In this document: piece by piece, positions 17,470 through 24,643 of the stretch
Layout: every line of letters begins with the position of its first letter
Numbering within the stretch: position 1 is the stretch's first letter
Assembly: GCA_035569235.1 (NCBI GenBank)
Contig: DATMND010000079.1
Coordinates: forward strand, 1 to 47,611
Length of the DNA: 47,611 nucleotides
DNA from: JAMXLO01 sp035569235
GTDB lineage: Bacteria > Pseudomonadota > Alphaproteobacteria > Acetobacterales > Acetobacteraceae
Reading direction: 5' to 3'
The notes under the pieces: model-generated
Databases searched by the model: none
Told to the model about the DNA's origin: nothing
The model's input: only the letters and a program-made list of their open reading frames with translations
Program-made: the position numbers and the translations under genes

Positions 17470-17716
17470 GATACGGGCCCTTTTCCTTTGATTGTGACCT
17501 GGACGTGTTCACCGATAGTCAGGCGGCCGGAAGCACGAGGCAAGGGCGGTTCTGACGGTGCGAGCGCCTGCCGGACGCGAGCTCATGCACCGGTCGGCGA
17601 CTCCGATGAGCCGGCCCGCCCTGGTTTCGTCACGATATCGTTACCGTCGGAATGCGAATAGGTTCTGGCTCGTATATTGGATGCTCGGCGGCAACGAAGC
17701 TCCCGGGTCAGGGGGC

Positions 17717-18442
17717 ATGACCATGGCGGCTGGGCGATCAATCCTGATCGTGGAGGATGATGCTGCGGTTCAGGAGGTCTTGGCGGATCACCTCGCGGAA
17801 GAGCATGGTTTCATCATCTTCACCGCGGCGACGCTTGCCGAGGCCGAGAAGATCATCGCCGGCGAAGGGCGCGTCTTCGACGCTGTGATACTGGATGTGG
17901 GCATGCCGGACGGCGATGGGCGCGATTTCTGTGCCGATCTTCGGCGGCAGGGACACAAGATGCCCGTCATATTGCTGACCGGACGGGACGCAGAATGCGA
18001 CGTTGTTCGCGGTTTCAGTTCCGGGGCCAACGATTACATCGCCAAGCCGTTCCGCCTCAAGGAATTGCTCGCAAGGCTGCGTGCACTGTGGCGCGCATTC
18101 GAGAGCAGCGATGAGGCCACCTTTTCGCTCGGACCGTTCACCTTTCGCCCCTCAAAGAAGCTGCTTCACGACTCAGTCAACGATCGCCGGATTCGGTTGA
18201 CCGACAAGGAGGTGGCAATCCTCAGGTATCTCTATCGCTCAGATGCCAACAGGGTGGACCGCGAGAAGCTCCTGGTGGAGATATGGGGCCAAAATGCCGA
18301 CGTAAACACACACACGCTGGAGACACACATCTACCGCCTCCGCCAGAAGATTGAGCCCGATCCTAGATTTCCTTCTTTGCTGGTTTTCGAACGCGGCGGC
18401 TATCGCCTCAATCTTCCTGGAAAGTCCGCCGGCGAAGCGTGA
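17717..18442 (+). CDS. Two-component response regulator, OmpR/PhoB type (paralogue 1)
   Basis: The receiver domain comes first (acidic pair in IVEDDAA; phospho-acceptor Asp60 in VILDVGMPDGDG; Lys110 in YIAKPF). A winged-helix DNA-binding domain follows (RIRLTDKEVAILRYLYR, then THTLETHIYRLRQKIE and GGYRL). It activates or represses genes when phosphorylated. The start at 17717 follows a G-rich stretch; upstream codons in the same frame are not receiver-like. The gene diverges from the lactonase operon and precedes a close paralogue. No histidine kinase is in the window, so the input is unknown. Confidence 0.9.
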   Translation: MTMAAGRSILIVEDDAAVQEVLADHLAEEHGFIIFTAATLAEAEKIIAGEGRVFDAVILDVGMPDGDGRDFCADLRRQGHKMPVILLTGRDAECDVVRGFSSGANDYIAKPFRLKELLARLRALWRAFESSDEATFSLGPFTFRPSKKLLHDSVNDRRIRLTDKEVAILRYLYRSDANRVDREKLLVEIWGQNADVNTHTLETHIYRLRQKIEPDPRFPSLLVFERGGYRLNLPGKSAGEA

Positions 18443-18668
18443 CATCGCAGCACTTCGGATCGGAGCAGTACCGACCGTGGTTGATCGCTCTGCGACATTG
18501 ATGCGCTCGTCACCCTCTGCATCGCGACTTCTTGAGTAGCTCCATTCGCGGCTCACAACAATGCGAACACGATGCGGCTAATTTTGGCCACGATTGGAAC
18601 CGAGCGTTGGCTGACGCAATCGGATGCACTTCTGGCAAGAAGGCAATTCCAAGCAGGGGGACAGAACC

Positions 18669-19388
18669 ATGTCAGCCAAACAAGCCATCCTGTTGGTGGA
18701 GGATGACCAGTCGCTCCGCGATACGTTGGCGGAGCAGCTTGCGGAGGATCATGGATTCTCTGTCACCGTGGCAGCGACACTCGATGACGCAGGCAAGGCT
18801 TTCAATGACGAGGGTGGACGCTTCGACGCGGTAATACTCGACATAGGCATGCCGGACGGTGACGGGTGTCATTTCTGCGCGAAGGTTCGGCGCCAAGGGC
18901 ACATGATGCCGATCATCATGCTGACCGGCTCGGCGGGCGAGGCGGACGTTGTTCGGGGTCTGGAATCTGGCGCCAACGACTACATAGCCAAGCCATTCCG
19001 AGCGAATGAACTGCTTGCACGCCTGCGCACGCAGTTGCGTCTGTTCGAGAACAGCGAAGACGCTGTCTTCTCCGTCGGGCCGTACACGTTCCGACCCGCC
19101 AAGAAGCTGTTGCATGAGCCGATCAACAACCGCCGCATCCGGTTGACCGGCAAGGAGGCGGCCATTCTCAAGTTCCTGTATCGGTCAGACAGTCGCACGG
19201 TGGATCGCCAGATACTTCTGCATGAGGTTTGGGGTTACAACCCTGCCGTGACGACTCATACGTTGGAGACGCACATCTACCGCCTGCGCCAAAAGATGGA
19301 GCGTCATCCGAGGAATCCGGTTCTGTTGGTCACCGAAAACGGCGGCTACCGGCTGAGCCCGGAAATGGCATCGGCCGGCGGCGTGTAA
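18669..19388 (+). CDS. Two-component response regulator, OmpR/PhoB type (paralogue 2)
   Basis: A 239-aa protein with the same two-domain layout and clear similarity to the upstream regulator. Shared features are LVEDDQSL, phospho-acceptor Asp58 in VILDIGMPDGDG, SGANDYIAKPF, and the effector domain THTLETHIYRLRQKME. The start has AGGGGG upstream. A gap of 226 bases without another ORF separates the paralogues, so each may have its own promoter. A tandem duplication followed by divergence is likely. The cognate kinase is not nearby. Confidence 0.9.
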   Translation: MSAKQAILLVEDDQSLRDTLAEQLAEDHGFSVTVAATLDDAGKAFNDEGGRFDAVILDIGMPDGDGCHFCAKVRRQGHMMPIIMLTGSAGEADVVRGLESGANDYIAKPFRANELLARLRTQLRLFENSEDAVFSVGPYTFRPAKKLLHEPINNRRIRLTGKEAAILKFLYRSDSRTVDRQILLHEVWGYNPAVTTHTLETHIYRLRQKMERHPRNPVLLVTENGGYRLSPEMASAGGV

Positions 19389-19408
19389 CGCCAAGTCCTG
19401 GTCTTCCC

Positions 19409-19495
19409 CGTCATGGCCGGGCTTGGCCCGGCCACCCACGTCTTTGCTGATCGCAGCACGGAAAGACGTGGATGCCGACCTTCGTCGGCATGACG
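19409..19495. repeat. Dispersed palindrome, type B, copy 2 (intact)
   Basis: An intact copy of the type B palindrome, from CGTCATGGCCGGGCTTGGCC to GTCGGCATGACG. It contains the 13-base sequence AGACGTGGATGCC at 19464-19476, the predicted target of the nearby IS element. The copy continues into GCGTTGTGGGACCGGTGGG, which is also found after copy 3, so the duplicated unit is longer than the palindrome itself. Confidence 0.85.
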
Positions 19496-19581
19496 GCGTT
19501 GTGGGACCGGTGGGTCAACTCAAAGGCGGTTAGTGTAGCACCAGGTGCCGATGATTGGGGACCTTCCGGCGTGTACTTCCC

Positions 19582-19643
19582 CGTCATGGCCGGGCTTGGC
19601 CCGGCCACCCACGTCTTTGCTGATCGCAGCAAGGAAAGACGTG
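19582..19643. repeat. Type B palindrome, copy 3, left part (interrupted by IS)
   Basis: The left two thirds of a type B copy, up to GGAAAGACGTG. It then breaks off at the left end of the IS element and resumes at 21006. Joining 19643 to 21006 restores a copy nearly identical to 19409-19495. Confidence 0.9.
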
Positions 19644-19712
19644 TTGGTGTGGACGGCCCCACGGCATCGAGTGCCAGATGTTGGGTCGTAAACGCCAACA
19701 TAGGAGCCGCCC

Positions 19713-20756
19713 GTGACGGAGCTTAAGCTGATTGCCATGGATACGTCCAAGCATGTTTTCTCACTGCATGGAGTGAACGAGCGTGGCGAGGTTGTGCTGC
19801 GCCGTGAGCTGCGACGCCAGCAGCTCACAGCATTCTTCCAGAAACTGCCGCCAACGGAGATTGTGCTGGAGGCATGCGGCAGTTCGCATCACTGGGGCCG
19901 TACGCTGGCGGCGCTGGGGCACCGGGTGCGGCTGATCGCGCCGCAGTATGTGAAGCCGTTCGTCAAACGCGGCAAGAACGACCGCATCGACGCCGAGGCG
20001 ATCAGCGAGGCAGCCTTGCGTCCCAACATGCGCTTCGTGCCGGTGAAGTCGGCCGAGGCACAGGCCGATGCGATGATCCTGTCGGTGCGCGAGCTGCTGG
20101 TGAAGCAGCACACGCAACTGGTGAATGCGCTGCGCGGGCATGCTTCGGAGTTCGGCGTGATCGCCGCCAAGGGCACGGGACATGTCGAGGGTCTGCTCGA
20201 GCGCATTGCCGCCGACCCCGCGGTGCCGGCGCCCGCGCAGGCGATGTTCGTCGAACTGGGCGAGCGGATCGCCGAGCTGCGGACGCGTCGGGCGGAGCTC
20301 GACCGCAAGCTGGCCGCGTTGCACAAGGCCAATCCGCTCAGCCAGCAACTGGCCGCGGTGCCTGGGATCGGGCCGATCGGCGCGCTGACGCTGGCCCTGA
20401 CGGTCGATGCATCGCAGTTCCACTCCGGGCGGCACTTCGCCGCCTGGCTCGGATTGACCCCGAGGCAGAACTCGACCGGGGGCAAACCGCGGCTGGGCGG
20501 GATCTCGCGCCAGGGCAATGAACGGTTGCGCCAACTGCTGGTGCTCGGCGCGACCTCGGTGGTCAGGCTGACCAAGCCGGACTATCGGCATGCCAACGCA
20601 TGGCTGCTGGCGCTGCTGCAGCGCCGCCCGCGCAAGCTGGCGGCTGTGGCCCCCGCCTTCGCTGGGGCAGGCTGCTTGGCCAACAAGATGGCCCGTGTCG
20701 TGTGGGCCATGATGACGAGCGGCGAGGCATACCGGCCACAGCCGGCGGCTGGCTGA
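19713..20756 (+). CDS. IS110/IS1111-family transposase (DEDD recombinase)
   Basis: A 347-aa transposase. The N-terminal RuvC-like DEDD domain shows IAMDTSKHVF, EIVLEACGSSHHWGR and the diagnostic GKNDRIDAEA segment. The C-terminal transposase_20 domain carries VPGIGPIGALTL and FAAWLGLTPRQNSTGGK, with the family serine region GISRQGNERLRQLLVLGA. The start is GTG at 19713. The frame is intact, so the element may be active. Members of this family recombine donor and target DNA under guidance of an element-encoded bridge RNA. IS1111-type members keep that RNA downstream of the gene. Confidence 0.93.
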   Translation: MTELKLIAMDTSKHVFSLHGVNERGEVVLRRELRRQQLTAFFQKLPPTEIVLEACGSSHHWGRTLAALGHRVRLIAPQYVKPFVKRGKNDRIDAEAISEAALRPNMRFVPVKSAEAQADAMILSVRELLVKQHTQLVNALRGHASEFGVIAAKGTGHVEGLLERIAADPAVPAPAQAMFVELGERIAELRTRRAELDRKLAALHKANPLSQQLAAVPGIGPIGALTLALTVDASQFHSGRHFAAWLGLTPRQNSTGGKPRLGGISRQGNERLRQLLVLGATSVVRLTKPDYRHANAWLLALLQRRPRKLAAVAPAFAGAGCLANKMARVVWAMMTSGEAYRPQPAAG

Positions 20757-20809
20757 CCCGTTCGTCGTCCTGGGTGAAAGGGCGATAGCAGAAGATGGCG
20801 ATTGGTCGA

Positions 20810-20940
20810 ACCGACGAGCGAGATACCCCGTGGCATCCAACGGCGCATTGCGACGCCGTAGACGTGTTGAGGGCTCGCTCGCGGAACCCATCTGGGCCGC
20901 GGTCATCGATACCGCACCGCAAGGCCGGACACATGATCGC
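20810..20940 (+). ncRNA. Candidate bridge RNA of the IS1111-type element
   Basis: Non-coding 3' end of the IS. An outer stem, CGAGCGA (20815-20821) with TCGCTCG (20875-20881), encloses an internal loop. In that loop GGCATCCA (20832-20839) and AGACGTG (20860-20866) flank a hairpin, ACGGCG (20840-20845) with CGCCGT (20854-20859). The first segment is the reverse complement of TGGATGCC and the second equals AGACGTG. Together they describe AGACGTGGATGCC, the interrupted repeat, overlapping on the TG core. A second hairpin, GCGGT (20899-20903) with ACCGC (20911-20915), is followed by ACACATG (20929-20935). This equals the right end of the element plus core, as expected for a donor guide. A left donor guide was not resolved. 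Confidence 0.72.
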
Positions 20941-21005
20941 ATTCGTACCCGCCGCCAGTTTTTCTGCACAACTCGCCCTTGAACCCAGCGGGCCGTCCAC
21001 ACATG

Positions 21006-21030
21006 GATGCCGGCCTTCGTCGGCATGACG
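21006..21030. repeat. Type B palindrome, copy 3, right part
   Basis: The remainder of the interrupted repeat, GATGCCGGCCTTCGTCGGCA then TGACG, directly after the right end of the IS element. It is followed by the same GCGTTGTGGGACCGGTGGG tail as copy 2. Confidence 0.85.
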
Positions 21031-21130
21031 GCGTTGTGGGACCGGTGGGCACACCCTCAGCGTCGGTCGGCATAACGCCGCAACGGTTTGCGACCGTGAC
21101 CCCAGACAATCCCGCCGCCGCCACGGAGCA

Positions 21131-21916
21131 CTAACGCCCTGTCGCGTCCCGCGGTGACGCGGCGTCGGCCATCGTCCGGAACGCCTGCATCAAGTCGAGC
21201 GGGAACGGAAACACGATGGTCGAACTCCGCTCGCTGGCGATCTCGCTCAGCGTGCCAAGGTAGCGCAACTGCATCGCTCCGGGCCTGGCGGCGAGAATCT
21301 CGGCAGCCTCCACCAGCTTCTGCGCCGCCTGCTGTTCGCCCTCCGCATTGATGATCTTGGCGCGGCGCAGACGTTCCGCCTCGGCCTGGCGGGCGATGGC
21401 GCGGACCATGCTGTGGTCGAGGTCCACCTGCTTGATCTCGACGTTTGTGACCTTCACACCCCAGGCCTCTGTGTGCATGTCCAGGATCGCCTGGATGTCG
21501 GCGTTCAGCTTGTCTCGCTCGCTGAGCATTTCGTCCAGCGAATGCTTGCCCAACACCGAGCGCAGCGTGGTCTGCGCGAGCTGGCTGGTGGCCTGCAGGA
21601 AGTTCTCGATCTGAATCACTGCCTTGTCGGCATCCACCACGCGGAAATACAGCACCGCGTTGACCTTCACCGAGACGTTGTCGCGTGAAATCACATCCTG
21701 GCTGGGCACGTCCAAAACCACCGTGCGCAAATCGACGCGCACCATCTGCTGCGCGTACGGCACCAGCAGGAACAGTCCCGGTCCCTTCACGCCGGTGAAC
21801 CTGCCGAAGGTGAACACCACCGCACGCTGGTATTCGCGCATGACGCGGATCGCCGAGCTGGCGATCAGCAGGATCACCACCAGGATGACGGGATAGATGA
21901 CAAAGGCGAGGTTCAT
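21131..21916 (-). CDS. Slipin/stomatin (SPFH domain) membrane protein
   Basis: A 261-aa protein with one N-terminal membrane helix (residues about 4-22), then the SPFH/band-7 domain (REYQRAVVFTFGRFTGVKGPG, VPSQDVISRDNVSVKVNAVLYFRV). A helical EAERLRRAKIINAEGEQQAA oligomerisation region follows. Prokaryotic slipins form membrane-anchored assemblies and are cleaved or controlled by the NfeD-type protease encoded next to them. The NfeD gene ends only 21 bases upstream of this gene on the same strand, confirming the classical pair. The physiological target is unclear. Confidence 0.92.
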   Translation of the reverse strand: MNLAFVIYPVILVVILLIASSAIRVMREYQRAVVFTFGRFTGVKGPGLFLLVPYAQQMVRVDLRTVVLDVPSQDVISRDNVSVKVNAVLYFRVVDADKAVIQIENFLQATSQLAQTTLRSVLGKHSLDEMLSERDKLNADIQAILDMHTEAWGVKVTNVEIKQVDLDHSMVRAIARQAEAERLRRAKIINAEGEQQAAQKLVEAAEILAARPGAMQLRYLGTLSEIASERSSTIVFPFPLDLMQAFRTMADAASPRDATGR

Positions 21917-21937
21917 GTTGCTCCCCTGTCGCGGCGC

Positions 21938-23284
21938 TCACGCCGGTTCCACCAGAAGGGTCAGGCCGTCGCGGCCGATCACGCGGATCGCCTGGCCCGA
22001 CTGCAGCGGCTCGGCGGTCCGCGCGCGCCAGCGTTCACCCTGCACAATCACTTCTCCCTCCTTGCCGGTCCAGTCGACGATTGTCCGCCCCGATGCGCCA
22101 ACCAGCGTTTCGGTGCCGCTCGACACCGGCCGGCGGCGCGCGCGCACCAGCAGCGTCAGCACGAGGCCGAACAGCGCTGCACTCGCCAGCGTGGCGCCGG
22201 CGATCACCGTCAGCGGCAACTGCGCGCCGGGTGCCTCAAACATCAGGAGCGATCCGATCACGAATGCGCTCATGCCGCCAAGCACAAAAGCGCCGAAGGA
22301 CGGCACGAACGCTTCGGCGGCCATCAGCCCCAGGCCAAACAGCACCAACGCCAGTCCGGCATAGGCGATCGGCAGCAGATTTAGGCCGTAGCCGCCGACC
22401 AGTAAGCAAATGACGCCGATCACACCCGGCGCGAAGATCCCGGGGTGCGACAGTTCAAAGGCAACGCCGAACATTCCCGCCAACAACAGCAGGTAGATGA
22501 TCGAGGGATCAGTCATCAACGCCAACAACCGGTCGCGCAAACCGGGCTCGACCTCGACGACCGCCAGTCCGTTGGTATCCAGCACCACCGGTTTGCCCTG
22601 CACGATGACGCTGCGCCCGTTCGCCTTGGCCAAAAGGTCCGGCAGATCTGCTGCGACCAGGTCGATCACATGCTGTTCAAGCGCGGCGTCGTAAGGCAGG
22701 CTGACAGCCTCCCGCACCGCCTTTTCCGCCCACTCGGCGTTTCGCGCGTGCAAGGTGGCAAGACCGCGAATATACGCCACGGAGTCGTTGGTTACCTTCG
22801 TCAACATCGCGTCGCGCGGTGCGGCCTTGGCGGGCTGATCCGTCTTGCCGCCATCGTCGCCGGGCTTGCTGTCGGATCCGGCCAATGGCGTCGGCGCGAA
22901 CATGGAAACCGGCGATGCCGCGCCCAGATTGGTGCCGGGCGCCATTGCGGCAAGCGCGGCGGCGTAAAGGATGAAGGTGCCGGCGCTGGCGGCGCGCGCT
23001 CCGCCGGGCGCCACGTAGGCGAGCACCGGCACCGGCGAAGCCAGCATGGCGCGGATAATGTCGCGCATCGCGCTGTCCAGCCCACCGGGCGTGTTCAGGC
23101 GCAGCACCGCCACCGCGGCGTCCTGACGTTGCGCAGCGTTCAGGCTGCGCACGACAAAGCTGGCGCTCCCGGGCCCGATCGCGCCGTCGAGTGCAATCAC
23201 CACAGCGGTACGTGGCGCCGCTAGCACATGCATGCACGCGAGTACCAGCAGCCAAGTCACAAAGAGCCGGCGCCATATTGCCAT
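21938..23284 (-). CDS. NfeD-type membrane serine protease (NfeD1b/ClpP class)
   Basis: A 448-aa exported protease. The signal peptide lies near residues 1-23. A ClpP-like domain follows, with LRLNTPGGL, nucleophile Ser100 in RAASAGTF and base Lys163 in MLTKVTNDS, matching the Ser-Lys dyad known from the archaeal slipin protease. Several membrane spans and a C-terminal NfeD OB-fold (GASGRTIVDWTGKEGEVIVQGERWRA region) complete it. Start 23284 has AGGGGA upstream; the longer frame to 23344 lacks this. It likely cleaves the neighbouring slipin and is transcribed with it. Confidence 0.9.
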   Translation of the reverse strand: MAIWRRLFVTWLLVLACMHVLAAPRTAVVIALDGAIGPGSASFVVRSLNAAQRQDAAVAVLRLNTPGGLDSAMRDIIRAMLASPVPVLAYVAPGGARAASAGTFILYAAALAAMAPGTNLGAASPVSMFAPTPLAGSDSKPGDDGGKTDQPAKAAPRDAMLTKVTNDSVAYIRGLATLHARNAEWAEKAVREAVSLPYDAALEQHVIDLVAADLPDLLAKANGRSVIVQGKPVVLDTNGLAVVEVEPGLRDRLLALMTDPSIIYLLLLAGMFGVAFELSHPGIFAPGVIGVICLLVGGYGLNLLPIAYAGLALVLFGLGLMAAEAFVPSFGAFVLGGMSAFVIGSLLMFEAPGAQLPLTVIAGATLASAALFGLVLTLLVRARRRPVSSGTETLVGASGRTIVDWTGKEGEVIVQGERWRARTAEPLQSGQAIRVIGRDGLTLLVEPA

Positions 23285-23402
23285 CGGCCGTTCCCCTGCG
23301 GAACTATAGCGCAATCGACGCGTTGTTGAACGGTCGCTATCCACGTAGGGTTTGCGGCGTCTGCCTTGATCTTACGATTCGCATCCAGGGGGAAGAACCG
23401 TC

Positions 23403-23540
23403 ATGAACCTGATACTCATCGTTGTTATCCTGCTGATCCTGTTCGGTGGTGGCGGCTTCTACTATGGAGGCCCGTATGTTGGTGGCGGACTTGGCACCAT
23501 CCTCCTGATTGTCCTGATCGTCCTGCTGCTACGAGGATGA
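23403..23540 (+). CDS. Small hydrophobic protein (DUF3309-like, 45 aa)
   Basis: A 45-residue peptide, MNLILIVVILLILFGGGGFY followed by a GGPYVGGGLG turn and a second leucine/valine-rich helix ending LLLRG. Two membrane helices around a glycine-rich hairpin match the DUF3309 family of tiny membrane proteins. GGGGGAAG lies upstream of the ATG at good spacing. It is divergent from nfeD and convergent with the EamA gene. Function of the family is unknown. Confidence 0.8.
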   Translation: MNLILIVVILLILFGGGGFYYGGPYVGGGLGTILLIVLIVLLLRG

Positions 23541-23559
23541 ACGACACGCTGGAATGCAA

Positions 23560-24615
23560 TCACGCGTGCCTGTGTCCGTGGCGATGATGCAGGTCGGGAT
23601 AGTGCGGGTGCCGATGCGCCAACGGTGAGTGTCGGTGCCAATGTGTGTGCGGCGTGCCCGGCGGATCGTTCGGGCCGTGCTCATGCTGGTGGTGCGCATC
23701 GTGGTCGTGCCGGTGCTCGTGCTCTGTCGGTTCGTGGACGTGTTCATGGTCGTGCCGCTCGGCCAGATGGAGCCACAGACCAAGCCCCATCAATCCACCC
23801 GCGAGCAGCAGTTCAACGGATAACGGCTCACCCAGCATGGAAACGGCAAGAATGGCCCCGACAAAGGGGGCGAGCGAGAAATAGGCGCTGGTGCGCGCCG
23901 CGCCTAGATGGCGCAGTCCGAGCACGAACAGGGCAAGGCTTACGCCATATCCCAGGAAGCCAACCGCACAGACGGCGAGCAGAGTGCCCATCGGCGGCAA
24001 CGCGGCACCGTTCGCAAGCGCAAGCAGCAGGTTGACTGTGCCCGCCACCAGACCTTTGAGCATCGCGATCTGCACCGGGTCAGCCGACGAGAGCTTGCGC
24101 GTCAGGTTGTTGTCGATCCCCCAGCAAAGACAGGCACCGGCGATAAGCAGAGCACCCCACTGCAAGGACGATTGACCTTGCCAGGAGAGCAGCGCAGCCC
24201 CACCGATGATGCAGAAAGCACCCAGCAGAAGGCGGCGATCCACGTTCTCGTGGAATACGACCCAGGCGATCCCCATGGTCGCCAAACCTTCGAGGTTCAG
24301 CAGCAGCGAGGCACCCGCCGCGTCGGTGCGCATCAGGCCGAACATCAGCAGCAACGGCCCCGCTATGCCGCCCGACGCGATCACAAGGCTGAGCCAGGGC
24401 AGATCCGAACGTCGCAGCGGCGCCTCGATTGCCGGCAGTCTCAGCACCCCCCGCGATAGGTGGACGGCCGCAAGGCCAACGCCGGCTCCCAGATACAGCA
24501 GTCCGGCCATTGTCCACGGATCGACCGAACCCAGAAGCAGCTTGGCGAAGGGTGTGCTGACGCCGAACAGGATGGCGGACATCAAGGCGAGCAGGATACC
24601 GGTTCTTGTCATCAC
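23560..24615 (-). CDS. EamA/DMT-family transporter with histidine-rich C-terminal tail
   Basis: A 351-aa inner-membrane protein with ten predicted helices in two EamA repeats (ILLALMSAILFGVSTPFAKL and LLIAGACLCWGIDNNLTRKL). The last 65 or so residues form a tail with about 25 histidines plus Asp and Glu (HDHEHVHEPTEHEHRHDHD and later HRHPHYPDLHHRHGHRH). Such tails bind divalent metals. The gene is third in a minus-strand operon chrB-MFS-EamA (28-base gap), suggesting a metal or metal-stress role. Whether the tail senses, buffers or is moved with the cargo is unknown. Confidence 0.88.
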   Translation of the reverse strand: MMTRTGILLALMSAILFGVSTPFAKLLLGSVDPWTMAGLLYLGAGVGLAAVHLSRGVLRLPAIEAPLRRSDLPWLSLVIASGGIAGPLLLMFGLMRTDAAGASLLLNLEGLATMGIAWVVFHENVDRRLLLGAFCIIGGAALLSWQGQSSLQWGALLIAGACLCWGIDNNLTRKLSSADPVQIAMLKGLVAGTVNLLLALANGAALPPMGTLLAVCAVGFLGYGVSLALFVLGLRHLGAARTSAYFSLAPFVGAILAVSMLGEPLSVELLLAGGLMGLGLWLHLAERHDHEHVHEPTEHEHRHDHDAHHQHEHGPNDPPGTPHTHWHRHSPLAHRHPHYPDLHHRHGHRHA

Positions 24616-24643
24616 GCGTCTGTTCCCGTGCCATTCGCGACGG

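Larger units (their letters stand above)
19644..21005 (+). mobile_element. IS110-family (IS1111-type) insertion sequence inserted in a type B palindrome
   Basis: The element is about 1.36 kb. Near its ends lie 13-bp inverted repeats, GTGTGGACGGCCC (19647-19659) and GGGCCGTCCACAC (20990-21002). They are subterminal, as known for the IS1111 group. The dinucleotide TG occurs at both junctions (19642-19643 and 21004-21005) and once in the uninterrupted repeat, so it is the likely crossover core. There is no longer target duplication, as expected for this family. The transposase occupies 19713-20756. The roughly 235-base 3' non-coding end holds a structured RNA candidate. Confidence 0.88.

Noticed and set aside
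19761..21026. Minus-strand frame of 421 codons across the IS
   Set aside because: Antisense to an intact IS110-type transposase. It crosses the element boundary and has no recognisable domain.
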